A DNA stretch of 64,000 bases. It comes from Shinella curvata (GTDB taxonomy: Bacteria > Pseudomonadota > Alphaproteobacteria > Rhizobiales > Rhizobiaceae). The translations under genes were made by a program, and so were the position numbers. The stretch spans positions 1,195,696 through 1,259,695 of the forward strand of contig NZ_JALJCJ010000001.1 in NCBI RefSeq assembly GCF_022899935.1. Reading direction: 5' to 3'. The notes beneath the pieces were generated by a model that saw only the letters and a list, made by a program, of their open reading frames with translations, was not told the origin of the DNA and did not search any database. Position 1 is the first letter of the stretch, and each line of letters begins with the position of its first letter. Below are positions 8,121-15,659 of this stretch, piece by piece.

Positions 8121-9764
8121 ATGGCAAGGAAGTCATACACGCTGCATTTGGCCAAGCCTGATGTCGAGGACTTTGCTCAGTTGTTGTCGGAGGTCGCGGC
8201 CGGCAAAATCGGAACTCCATTCTTACACGCAGTCATCCGGGAAGACTTCGCGGAAGGGGCATGTCTTTATGTCTTCGACTCTCGCGAAATGCCGCCGAAG
8301 TGGCTGCGGGAACTGCGTGGTGAATTTCAGATACCGGGAAATATCCAAACGAACTCGGCATGTGCAATTCTTGCCTTTCGCGTATCCGAACGGATCTTTG
8401 CTGCAACCTTCGCGCATGGATGGATGTATCTTGCGGAGGAAAATTTCGAGGGTGATTTTGGTCTGCGCGCGGCGATCAACGCGTTGGATGATGGTAAGCT
8501 CAAGCGGCTTGAGCGCGCTAACCTTGGCGACGCCATGAGAGGAGTGTCGCTCTCTCCGTTCCAACGTGATCTGCGCTCTTTCGGGCTCGATGATGCGCTA
8601 GATCTTGTTCGCAAGGTAAGCGGGAAGACACGAGACGATGCTTTAGCAGATTCGCTGGCGGGCGCTCGCTCGCTCAAGGTCACGGGGGAGTATGATCTCA
8701 ATGATCTCCCCCAGATCGCGGCCGAGGCGCTCGAGCTATTCACGGCGACGCGGTATCAGGAGACTGCCTTCCAAATACTCGATGTCGTCACGCCGATCGC
8801 GGACAGCCGTCTCATAACCACATTGGACAACTTAGCGGCCGAAAGCATTAGGCAGGGTCAGGCAGACTTTGAACTCGGGCTGCCAGCGAACCACGATGAC
8901 GATGGAGTCGCTTATTGTTTTTCTGGCCCACGATTGCGTGGCAGATTTCCTGATCTTCTGATGCGACACTACATATCGGCTTTGGGAGCGAGGATTGCCG
9001 ACGTAGACGCGCAAACCCTTAGGGATCATAGGATCATAGCTGAATTCGAGGATGACGCGCGGCCAGATCAAAAGTGGTCAATCCGCAAGGCACTCGTCGG
9101 CTCGATGGTTCACGATGGTGGGCGATATGCGGCAAACGAAGGTGAATGGTATAGGATCGATGAGATTTTTAAGACGGCGATCGAGGATACTTACAGCAAT
9201 CTCGTCGTGGAATGGGACAACCCACCGGTACCTCTCCGCAAAGAGTACGATGAAGACGGGAATGGCCGGTATCAGACAGAGGCAAGCTATAACGCGGAGC
9301 GTGCGGCAGCGCTTGGCTATGTTTTACTGGACACCCGAAGCGTGAACATTCCCGGTGTCCAACGCTCAGATTTCGAGCCGTGCGATATACTCGATATCAT
9401 CGACAAACGTTTTATCCATGTGAAAAAGAGTTCAAGGCGCTCAAGCGTCCTTAGCCACTTTTTCAAGCAGGGATCGAACGCTGCGCAGAATTTCAAGCGC
9501 TACCCTGCAGCTTGGGACCAACTCATTGCTCTAACCGCCGAGATTTCCGGGGCAGATGCGTCAGATAGGCTGCGGATCGCGCTGGCGGATGTAGAGAGGC
9601 CTTGGACCGTCGAATTTTGGATCGCCGATACTCCGCGGGCGAACGGCGCGTTCAATATTCCGTTCTTCAGTAAGATTTCGCTCCGGGACGAAACTTCTCG
9701 ACTTACCGCGATGGGCTACGGTGTACGCATTCGCTTCATTGGTTTGGAAGCCGTCGCCATCTAA
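8121..9764 (+). CDS. TIGR04141 / DUF6119 family sporadically distributed protein
   Basis: A 547-residue protein from the ATG at 8121 (GGGGGAG close upstream; an ATG at 8070 would add 17 residues). It matches the TIGR04141 (DUF6119) pattern as I know it: an early LYVFDSREMPPKWLREL segment, a FAATFAHGW stretch, FGLRAAIN, then WSIRKALVGSMV, GEWYRIDEIF, and near the end FIHVKKSSRRSSVLSHFFKQG. The family's biochemical role is not established; it is typically found scattered among genomes near restriction systems. Here it is divergent from vsr-dcm-HNH and is bracketed by a pair of direct repeats, which fits a defence-associated cassette. There is no signal peptide, so it is probably cytoplasmic. 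Confidence 0.78.
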   Translation: MARKSYTLHLAKPDVEDFAQLLSEVAAGKIGTPFLHAVIREDFAEGACLYVFDSREMPPKWLRELRGEFQIPGNIQTNSACAILAFRVSERIFAATFAHGWMYLAEENFEGDFGLRAAINALDDGKLKRLERANLGDAMRGVSLSPFQRDLRSFGLDDALDLVRKVSGKTRDDALADSLAGARSLKVTGEYDLNDLPQIAAEALELFTATRYQETAFQILDVVTPIADSRLITTLDNLAAESIRQGQADFELGLPANHDDDGVAYCFSGPRLRGRFPDLLMRHYISALGARIADVDAQTLRDHRIIAEFEDDARPDQKWSIRKALVGSMVHDGGRYAANEGEWYRIDEIFKTAIEDTYSNLVVEWDNPPVPLRKEYDEDGNGRYQTEASYNAERAAALGYVLLDTRSVNIPGVQRSDFEPCDILDIIDKRFIHVKKSSRRSSVLSHFFKQGSNAAQNFKRYPAAWDQLIALTAEISGADASDRLRIALADVERPWTVEFWIADTPRANGAFNIPFFSKISLRDETSRLTAMGYGVRIRFIGLEAVAI

Positions 9765-9883
9765 CTCGGGACGGCGGTGTTGATGAACACGATCATTGGA
9801 CGCCATTTTGTGCGGGCGAGCCGCGAATATCCGAAGACTCAATGAACGATCATGTGATGGACCAAACCTAAGAAAATTTACAA

Positions 9884-9930
9884 ATCCTGATGTTCGGAAG
9901 TGAGACAGTAGGAAAGCCTTGATCTCGTAG
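9884..9930. repeat. Imperfect direct repeat, copy B (pairs with 7833-7880)
   Basis: Forty-seven bases in the same orientation as copy A, about 120 bp after the TIGR04141 stop. The 3' part (AGCCTTGATCTCGTAG) is best conserved. It lies about 90 bp before the small tyrosine recombinase gene. Confidence 0.6.
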
Positions 9931-10021
9931 AGTAATTTTCAGTTGGCGTCAGGGTCTCGCCCTTGCTGCTCATCGGCAACATAACGAACGGCATGGAAAA
10001 GCTGCCTTTCGTGAGGTTTTG

Positions 10022-10591
10022 ATGAAACAAGCTCGGGTTTTAACGGATGCGGAATTCAAGCGGCTGCTGGCGGTGGTCGCGCAGATGAAACATGCGGGAC
10101 GTAACCGGCTGGCGCTGATGCTGTCGCATTTCGCTGGATTGCGCGTCGGTGAGATTGCCGCGCTGACCGTGCGAGATGTAATCGACGGCGATGGCAAGGT
10201 GCGCGAGCAATTGCGTCTGAGCGCGGAAGTCACCAAGGGCGGGCATGCGCGTGTCGTATTTCTGAACGACAAGCTCCGCCGGGAGATCGAAAAACACCGA
10301 GGCGAATGGTCCGAAGACCGGGCAGCCGACATGCCGTTGCTGCTAACACAGAAACGCACGGCATTTTCCGCGAACACGCTCTGCCAACTGTTGGGACAGC
10401 TTTACCGGAGTGCCGGTCTCGACGGGGCGACCTCGCATAGCGGTCGCCGCTGGTTCATCACCCGGCTTGCACATTCGGGTGTCAGTCCGAAGGTCATCAT
10501 GACACTCGCGGGACACCGCAACCTGACAACGACGCAGCGATACATAGACGTGCGCGACGAGATGATGAAGGCGGCTGTCGATCTGTTATAG
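10022..10591 (+). CDS. Small tyrosine recombinase (catalytic domain only)
   Basis: A 189-residue XerC/D-like protein starting at the ATG at 10022 (GTGAGG 5 bp upstream; the TTG just before it is less likely). All catalytic residues are in place: Arg41 (GLRVGE), Lys72 (VTKGGH), His139 and Arg142 (HSGRR), His165 (AGH) and Tyr174 (RYID). The N-terminal core-binding domain of normal 300-residue recombinases is missing, yet the start signal is good. This is therefore a stand-alone short form like those seen on rhizobial plasmids, not an obvious fragment. It may resolve multimers of the element or act on nearby repeats. Confidence 0.8.
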   Translation: MKQARVLTDAEFKRLLAVVAQMKHAGRNRLALMLSHFAGLRVGEIAALTVRDVIDGDGKVREQLRLSAEVTKGGHARVVFLNDKLRREIEKHRGEWSEDRAADMPLLLTQKRTAFSANTLCQLLGQLYRSAGLDGATSHSGRRWFITRLAHSGVSPKVIMTLAGHRNLTTTQRYIDVRDEMMKAAVDLL

Positions 10592-10619
10592 CCGCAGTTG
10601 TCGTGAAACACGGCATAGG

Positions 10620-11027
10620 TCATGGCGTCACAACACGTCCACGCAGCAACCAACCGACAAGCCGCTGTATGAACGGTGCGGAGTTGGTAGAAGTCGGCAG
10701 GCGCTCTTGCGGTTTCTCCTCGGTCGTCTGGTGCCGTTTTAGCCAATCCAGCATGTCGGTGCGGTGCGTGCGGCAACGTTCGCGGCGCTCGGCTTCGGCG
10801 TTCAGCCGTAAAATCTCCACGTCATCGTCGAAAATAGCGTTGTGTAGTTGCCCGGCGAGAAACGTCATGACCTCATCCGGCACCTTTCTGTCTCGGGCGC
10901 TCATTGACGTGAGATAGCTTGGTCCCTTGCCGAGCATCCGCGCTGAAAAATCGGCCTTGCTTTGCACGAGCCCCACCTGCTGCATGCGCTCGCAGACGTT
11001 TTCCAGAAATTCGATGTCATTGTTCAT
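10620..11027 (-). CDS. DUF6626-like protein
   Basis: A 135-residue protein with AGGAGG-type ribosome site upstream of the ATG at 11027. The first 65 residues (VGLVQSKADFSARMLGKGPSYLTSM) resemble the DUF6626 family of rhizobial plasmids and phages. That family looks like a small helix-turn-helix that senses or binds DNA, although its function is not known. Residues 70-135 are charged and variable. It is convergent with the small recombinase and divergent from the HUH replication gene, a position that would suit a regulator of replication. The family assignment is from memory of the pattern and is moderate. Confidence 0.5.
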   Translation of the reverse strand: MNNDIEFLENVCERMQQVGLVQSKADFSARMLGKGPSYLTSMSARDRKVPDEVMTFLAGQLHNAIFDDDVEILRLNAEAERRERCRTHRTDMLDWLKRHQTTEEKPQERLPTSTNSAPFIQRLVGWLLRGRVVTP

Positions 11028-11148
11028 TTCGCTCCCTCCTTCAATACCTGCGGTTCTGACCTGTTTGACGCAGAGTTCTGCTGCTGACCGCTAAATAACT
11101 GAGATATTTATCGGAACGATGCTGCTGAAGGAGCAGCAGGAGGACGGC

Positions 11149-11712
11149 ATGGAGCATAACAATAAAGAACAACGTCGACGTCTGCGGGACGCCTATATGA
11201 AACTCGGGCTGCAAATGCAGCCGAATGCCTTTGTCACCCTGACGACGAATGACACGGCCAAGACCGACCCTCGCGAGAAGAAAGATCAAAAGAATGGACC
11301 ACCCAAGGCGCTGACGTGGAGATATCAGGGCGAACCGAAGGTGTCGGAGATATCGAAGACGCTTGATATGACACGTTTGATCGGTGAATACCTCGCCATG
11401 ATGGACAGGGCACTGCTCGGCCGGAATTGGAGCCAAGTTTCACCTGATCAGCGCACCGATGGTCTTTTCATCATCGAGCATACCAAAACGAATATCCACG
11501 CCCATGGGCTTCTACGCTTTCCGGCCGCGAAGTGCCACGATCTTGAAGTCCTGACGCTGATGAAGTGGAACCGGCTGACGCAATCCGGCGACACGGATTT
11601 TCAAGCGATCTACGATTTGGCTGGCGCGGCCGGGTACTGCATGAAAGAAATGGCTAGCGTGCAATTCAGCCCTGATCAGGCCGTCCTCGCCCGGCAGTTT
11701 CACACTACCTGA
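11149..11712 (+). CDS. HUH endonuclease, rolling-circle replication initiator-like
   Basis: A 187-residue protein from the ATG at 11149, with a perfect AGGAGG 5 bp upstream. The three motifs of HUH nickases are visible in order: a FVTLTTN strand (about 28-34), the metal-binding NIHAHGLLRF segment with His117 and His119, and GYCMKE with the candidate nicking Tyr163 and Lys166. Such enzymes nick one DNA strand and stay bound to the 5' end, starting rolling-circle replication or transfer. No helicase domain is fused. It suggests the island has, or once had, a circular replicating form. A paired inverted repeat just downstream (11849-11891) is a candidate target. Confidence 0.65.
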   Translation: MEHNNKEQRRRLRDAYMKLGLQMQPNAFVTLTTNDTAKTDPREKKDQKNGPPKALTWRYQGEPKVSEISKTLDMTRLIGEYLAMMDRALLGRNWSQVSPDQRTDGLFIIEHTKTNIHAHGLLRFPAAKCHDLEVLTLMKWNRLTQSGDTDFQAIYDLAGAAGYCMKEMASVQFSPDQAVLARQFHTT

Positions 11713-12038
11713 CACATACGTTCGCAATGACACCACCCTGGCCTCGCCGGTGGTCCCTCGTGCGCACGGATTGGCATAACGATTGCTGCTTTCCCAGAGC
11801 GGCAGTTGAAAACCATGAGTAAATGACAAGGTTCAAGAGAACCAAAGACGTCTTCGAAATACATGCACAGACCCTGATACGGTCGAAGACGACAAAGACT
11901 CGAATATCAAGACTATCTAAAATCTCGCCGAATGATCCGTCCGGATCGAATTTCCCCCGAACTAAACGAAACTTTCTAACGTCTCATTAGCCTCCGGCAT
12001 GCGAGGTTTTTTCCCGATGCCAATGGAGCAACGGGCGC
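11713..12038. other. Gene-free 326-bp region after the HUH gene
   Basis: Contains the 9-bp inverted repeat at 11849-11891 and an internal 10-bp palindrome AAGACGTCTT (11845-11854). I see no convincing coding frame here. The 3' part before 12039 should hold the promoter of the HNH gene. Confidence 0.5.
11849..11891. repeat. Inverted repeat, candidate replication or nick site
   Basis: Arms CGTCTTCGA (11849-11857) and TCGAAGACG (11883-11891), 25 bp apart. It lies about 140 bp downstream of the HUH initiator-like gene. No T-run follows, so it is not a simple terminator. Confidence 0.5.
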
Positions 12039-12707
12039 ATGAGCCTCCGAACGAAGCGCGTGCGCGCCTATAATGAACAGAATGGCCGCTGCTATTACTG
12101 CCAGTGGCCGATGTGGGAGCGTGCTTTCGAGCCAGAAGATCACGCGCTTAAACGCGTCACAGCCCTACGCAGTCACAAAACCGATCCCGTTTCCAATCTG
12201 CAAAGCTTCGAATGCACCGCCGAGCATGTCGTGCGACTAGCCGATGGCGGCACCGACGACAGCTCTAACATCGTTGCTGCCTGCCTCGCCTGCAACAGTG
12301 CGCGCAACCGCGCGGCTTCTGCCGATTGGCAAGTTGATCGCACAGCAGCTAACCAATTCGAGGACGCGGGCCAGGACAAAGGCTTTGATGATGCCTTTTA
12401 CGAGATACCCGGTCTGACACAGCAATATCGCTTCAAATGGCATTACAACTTCTTTGTGGAGAAACCGCGCTGGGAGGTCGAAGTCGCAGCAATGAAGCTG
12501 GGCGACTTTTCAACGGTCGGCAACCGATACCAAACCGCCGATAGCATATCGCTGATCTATCCGGCGTTCATGGACGAGGACGACTTTGCGCGATCGGGTG
12601 AGATATTCGCGCAGCACCGGGTAATCCCCGGCGCTCAGATCATGCTGGAAAATCCCGCGCATGAAGCCGCGTTGAGGGCGGTGTTCGCAAACGCGGTCGT
12701 AAAATGA
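12039..12707 (+). CDS. HNH endonuclease domain protein (222 aa)
   Basis: Residues 1-95 form an HNH/zinc nuclease fold: CYYCQ near residue 18, the key CTAEHVVRLADGGTDD segment near residues 59-74, and NIVAACLACNSARN closing the zinc site. This spacing resembles McrA/HNH proteins that cut DNA. The last 100 residues contain several Trp, Phe and Tyr residues and match no domain I know. The closest upstream purine-rich site (GGAG) is about 12 bp from the ATG. It sits between the HUH gene and a block of unknown genes on the opposite strand, with a shared terminator. It may act in defence or in processing the element's DNA. Confidence 0.7.
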   Translation: MSLRTKRVRAYNEQNGRCYYCQWPMWERAFEPEDHALKRVTALRSHKTDPVSNLQSFECTAEHVVRLADGGTDDSSNIVAACLACNSARNRAASADWQVDRTAANQFEDAGQDKGFDDAFYEIPGLTQQYRFKWHYNFFVEKPRWEVEVAAMKLGDFSTVGNRYQTADSISLIYPAFMDEDDFARSGEIFAQHRVIPGAQIMLENPAHEAALRAVFANAVVK

Positions 12708-12708
12708 A

Positions 12709-12740
12709 AATAGCGGCAGGACCGAAGCCCTGCCGCTATT
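12709..12740. terminator. Bidirectional terminator
   Basis: Perfect 12-bp stem AATAGCGGCAGG / CCTGCCGCTATT with an 8-nt loop, lying between the convergent genes that end at 12707 and 12742. Confidence 0.85.
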
Positions 12741-12741
12741 C

Positions 12742-13347
12742 TTACCATAGATCGTCCTGACGCTTCAGCCTGTCCAAAAGGAATGACCGGGTTTCGCCTT
12801 TCGGCTCTTCTTCCGGAGGTCCTTCAAGTTCACCGAACAGGTCTTGCAGATATCGCCGCTGGATTACCCGGCGATAGCTATCTTCTCCGAACTCACCCGT
12901 CTTTTTCAGGCGCGGTAGTGGAAACTCCTCGATGACCTCCCGCGCCGCCTGATAAGCTTCGTTGGCAGGGGCGTGGATATCGGCCTCATAAACTATGAAG
13001 GCCGCTTCATCAGGGGTTCCCTCTATACGCTCGCGGTAGCTTTCCACGAGCCGTTCGGCCTCGTTGACGAACTGCCGACGGGTTTCCGCAGACAGTTGCT
13101 TGCGATTGATCGCAAAGCCTATCCTGCGCATGAGGTCATCACGCTTGTCATTCCATTCTATAGCAGCCTTGGAAGCCGAAATGGAAAGATCGGTCTTGGC
13201 CTCCTCGTCGTAGGCGGCATAGCTGCTGCCGAGCAGGCGTTTCATGTCCGTAGAATGAACAGTCTGACCGCCAGCAAGTTCGTCTAGGGCGATGCTGGTA
13301 CAGCCGGCGAGCAAGCGTTTGGCTACATATTGATTAAAATCAATCAT
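12742..13347 (-). CDS. Hypothetical protein (201 aa)
   Basis: I do not recognise this family. It begins with a good GGAGG 5 bp before the ATG. The 201-residue product is soluble, rich in charged helices (Glu/Arg/Lys) and has no signal peptide or membrane segment. A central stretch around residues 75-125 looks like a long amphipathic helix. The tail after residue 165 is acidic then basic. It is preceded by the terminator of the 281-residue gene and so probably has its own promoter. Its position within a replication and recombination block suggests an element-maintenance role, but there is no direct evidence. Confidence 0.65.
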   Translation of the reverse strand: MIDFNQYVAKRLLAGCTSIALDELAGGQTVHSTDMKRLLGSSYAAYDEEAKTDLSISASKAAIEWNDKRDDLMRRIGFAINRKQLSAETRRQFVNEAERLVESYRERIEGTPDEAAFIVYEADIHAPANEAYQAAREVIEEFPLPRLKKTGEFGEDSYRRVIQRRYLQDLFGELEGPPEEEPKGETRSFLLDRLKRQDDLW

Positions 13348-13368
13348 TTGTTCCTCCGGGCCAAACAG

Positions 13369-13389
13369 AAAAAGGGGGCTTTCGCCCCC
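13369..13389 (-). terminator. Terminator of the 281-residue gene
   Basis: Stem GGGGGC / GCCCCC with a 4-nt loop. Read leftward it is followed by a T-run (A-run on the plus strand at 13368-13373). Confidence 0.8.
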
Positions 13390-13399
13390 GATTTCATGT

Positions 13400-14245
13400 T
13401 CAAGCCGCTGCCTTCAGGTTCAATGCAGCAAGGAAGCCTTCCGGCAAATCTGCTGTCTTGAAGCGAGGATCAAGTTCAAAGGCATCCTTGACTTTCTCCC
13501 ATGCCTTGGCAACGATTTCCACGAGGCCGGCTACATCGGTGGCTCCGAAGAGAATATCGCCGCCGCCGTCACTTGCCTTCCTGACGACCATCAGGCCGAG
13601 GCCGTTGCTATCGAAGGCAACGTCGGAGACGATTTCCTTGGAGAGCGTCGTGCGACCCTTCATGAAGTTGACCTTCACGGGGATTTCACTCGGCTTGTTG
13701 CCGCCACGCGCGCCGCCAGCTTCCCGGCTTGCGCGTTCGAGCTTGCGTAGCGCCTCGATCCCGGTGGTCTTCTTCCCGTTCGTATCGACATGGACGGCAT
13801 TGTTGATCGCGTCCGTGATTTGATCGAGGGAGACCAGGGTTTCGTCTTTCAGCAACTGGGTCATCGGATAAGCGTAGTTCTCGAAGGAACGAAGCTTACC
13901 GCCCTTGTCGTGAAAGATCGTCCGCATGATCGGCAGAAGCATGTTACTCTGGCCGAGTTTGGATTTCTCCTTATCGGTCAGGTCCATGCCAGCGATCTTC
14001 TTAAGATCCGGTGGCATCTTGACGTCAAGGGCCTTCATCAGATTGATGAATTCCTTGACCTTCGCGATGTCGCCCAGCGTCTCGCGGACGAACAACGCGG
14101 TCTGTGCAAACAGACCGGCACTGTCGAGGTCGAGTTTGGTTTGTCTGTCAACCAGGCCTACGGCGGTAGCGGCAAGCACCTTGATACGTGCTGCTACGGT
14201 ATCGGTAGGCTTGGTGATCAATGCGGTTTTCAAAAGTTCGCTCAT
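13400..14245 (-). CDS. Hypothetical protein (281 aa)
   Basis: The ATG at 14245 (AAGGAC 8 bp upstream) is preferred; the frame continues upstream without a good start. The product is helical and soluble, with no signal peptide, and is of a family I do not recognise. Residues 1-120 contain repeated Leu/Ala heptad-like helices. Residues about 190-281 look like a compact alpha/beta domain (VKVNFMKGRTTLSKEIV, then LGLMVVRKASDGGGDILFG). It lies behind an AT-rich 325-bp region and in front of a strong terminator, so it is probably a single, well-expressed gene of the island. A role in partition or replication control is possible but unsupported. Confidence 0.65.
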   Translation of the reverse strand: MSELLKTALITKPTDTVAARIKVLAATAVGLVDRQTKLDLDSAGLFAQTALFVRETLGDIAKVKEFINLMKALDVKMPPDLKKIAGMDLTDKEKSKLGQSNMLLPIMRTIFHDKGGKLRSFENYAYPMTQLLKDETLVSLDQITDAINNAVHVDTNGKKTTGIEALRKLERASREAGGARGGNKPSEIPVKVNFMKGRTTLSKEIVSDVAFDSNGLGLMVVRKASDGGGDILFGATDVAGLVEIVAKAWEKVKDAFELDPRFKTADLPEGFLAALNLKAAA

Positions 14246-14570
14246 TTGCAACGTCCTTGTTCTCGGTGGCCGAAGCCATCCAGTTGGATGTGACGCCCCG
14301 ATCGGATGATCGAAGCCCGCAAAGCAACCCGGCGCACAGCGCCGTGAAAACAATTCAATTTGCAAAGAACACAGCCGGAGGGCTGTCGGAAAGCAATGCC
14401 TTCCTACGGGCGAAGAAATATCACAGGGATCACTATTGTAAAGCCGGAAGTATATTAATGGATAACGATAGATTAATATTGAGAGTGAAATTTTATTAAA
14501 ATTATAATTATAAATTTCTTCATATATATGAAGAATATTTCTGATGATCTTCTGGCTTGCTCAACATAGC
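14246..14570. promoter_or_regulatory. AT-rich regulatory or origin-like region
   Basis: From about 14430 to 14570 the sequence is strikingly AT-rich in an otherwise GC-rich window. It holds a perfect 20-bp palindrome (14516-14535; half-site TTCTTCATAT) and several TTAAAATTATAATTAT-like runs. It lies upstream of the 281-residue gene and downstream of the DUF2958-like gene. It could be a promoter with an operator or a DNA-unwinding element. Confidence 0.45.
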
Positions 14571-15347
14571 TTATTTCACATTGCTGCGATAGAGCAGATA
14601 GTCATCATAGATCGTACGTGAGCGCAATCCCGCTAGCACCGGATGTTCCCTGTGCGCTTGGTCGAAAACGCTGGCAACCGCTTTTGATGACGGCGGGGCA
14701 TCGAGCCGGGACACATTGCCGGTCAGTGGCAGTTCGGCAAGCTCCGGCTCTTCGACAATCTTGCCGGTCATCACGCCAGCCTCCAGATATGCGCTGATCG
14801 GCATGGTGGCCGAGAATGCTTCGTCGCGGATGAGATCAATGCCGAGCATCGGGCGCAACGCCATTATGTCAGAGACCCAAAGCGGCTGAAACACCGGGCC
14901 AGCATCGGTTAGATTATGCAGGGCATCGACTGCATGTCCACAAAGTCGGGTGCGGGTCAGCAATAGGACGGCGTTGCCATTCGGATCGTAGAGCCGAGCG
15001 ACCGGCGGGAAATTTGCATTCGGCCGCGCATGCCAACGCAGACAACGAAGCAGGGTTTCTGGGAACAACCGCCGATATCGGCCGGGGTGGTCCATCTCGT
15101 GGACGGTGATGATTTTGCCCTCGGTCAGCGCGAACAGCAGAATTGCTCGCCATGACAGCGCCGATAGGTAGCTACGCTGATGCAACTCGCCATCGACCTC
15201 GTAGCTCAGGTTCAGCGCCGTGCCTTTGCGCTTGATCTTGTAGAGACGTTCGGACCCCACATGCAGGTCGGTCATAAAGAGCATGGCAAGGTCGATTTGT
15301 GCCTGCGTGGGCTTGCTGTCGTGATCGTCGCTTGAAGGGGGCTGCAT
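14571..15347 (-). CDS. DUF2958-like domain protein (258 aa)
   Basis: The ATG at 15347 has GGAGA 4 bp upstream and gives 258 residues; the longer open frame to 15521 begins without a ribosome site and overlaps inverted-repeat DNA. The second half (FPPVARLYDPNGNAVLLLT, LWVSDIMALR, GIDLIRDEAF, PISAYLEAGVMTGKIVE) resembles the DUF2958 domain, a family common on alphaproteobacterial plasmids and without known function. The first 110 residues are not recognised. There is no signal peptide. It is probably an accessory protein of the plasmid-like part of the island; the match is by eye only. Confidence 0.5.
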   Translation of the reverse strand: MQPPSSDDHDSKPTQAQIDLAMLFMTDLHVGSERLYKIKRKGTALNLSYEVDGELHQRSYLSALSWRAILLFALTEGKIITVHEMDHPGRYRRLFPETLLRCLRWHARPNANFPPVARLYDPNGNAVLLLTRTRLCGHAVDALHNLTDAGPVFQPLWVSDIMALRPMLGIDLIRDEAFSATMPISAYLEAGVMTGKIVEEPELAELPLTGNVSRLDAPPSSKAVASVFDQAHREHPVLAGLRSRTIYDDYLLYRSNVK

Positions 15348-15570
15348 CTGGTCTCCGCTCGTTTTCGGCGGAACAAAATTCCAAATGGCGCAAAGAGCGA
15401 GTTCAAAGTGCAGCCGGGCGGAACAGTAACAGCGCGCGGGGGTTCCGGGGTGAGATTTGCGGCAACGTGCGTCAAACAGAAGCTCAGAAGCATCAAGGAA
15501 TGCGGTCCGGCCCGGAAACATTGCGGCATAGCGTACCGACCCGGACGCGCGTCCGTGGCGCTCTTTGACA

Positions 15571-15593
15571 GCGTTCCGGCCTTGCCGGAACGC
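15571..15593. repeat. Inverted repeat 1 of a tandem pair
   Basis: Ten-base arms GCGTTCCGGC / GCCGGAACGC around CTT, perfectly matched and directly next to the longer palindrome at 15595. Confidence 0.75.
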
Positions 15594-15594
15594 A

Positions 15595-15632
15595 CGAAGG
15601 CCATAGGATCATTCATGATCCTATGGCCTTCG
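15595..15632. repeat. Inverted repeat 2: 38-bp near-perfect palindrome
   Basis: Eighteen-base arms (15595-15612 and 15615-15632; each arm has CGAAGGCCATAGGATCAT or its complement) around only two bases. It begins 28 bp after the stop of the DUF6641 gene. No T-run follows on either strand, so it is not a typical terminator. Confidence 0.8.
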
Positions 15633-15659
15633 GATGCTTGCCCGCGAAAACTACGCGGT

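Larger units (their letters stand above)
15348..15659. other. Gene-free region with two tandem perfect stem-loops
   Basis: A 312-bp stretch between two leftward genes. The half nearest 15659 is dominated by two inverted repeats (15571-15593 and 15595-15632). The rest should hold the promoter of the DUF2958-like gene. Confidence 0.6.
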
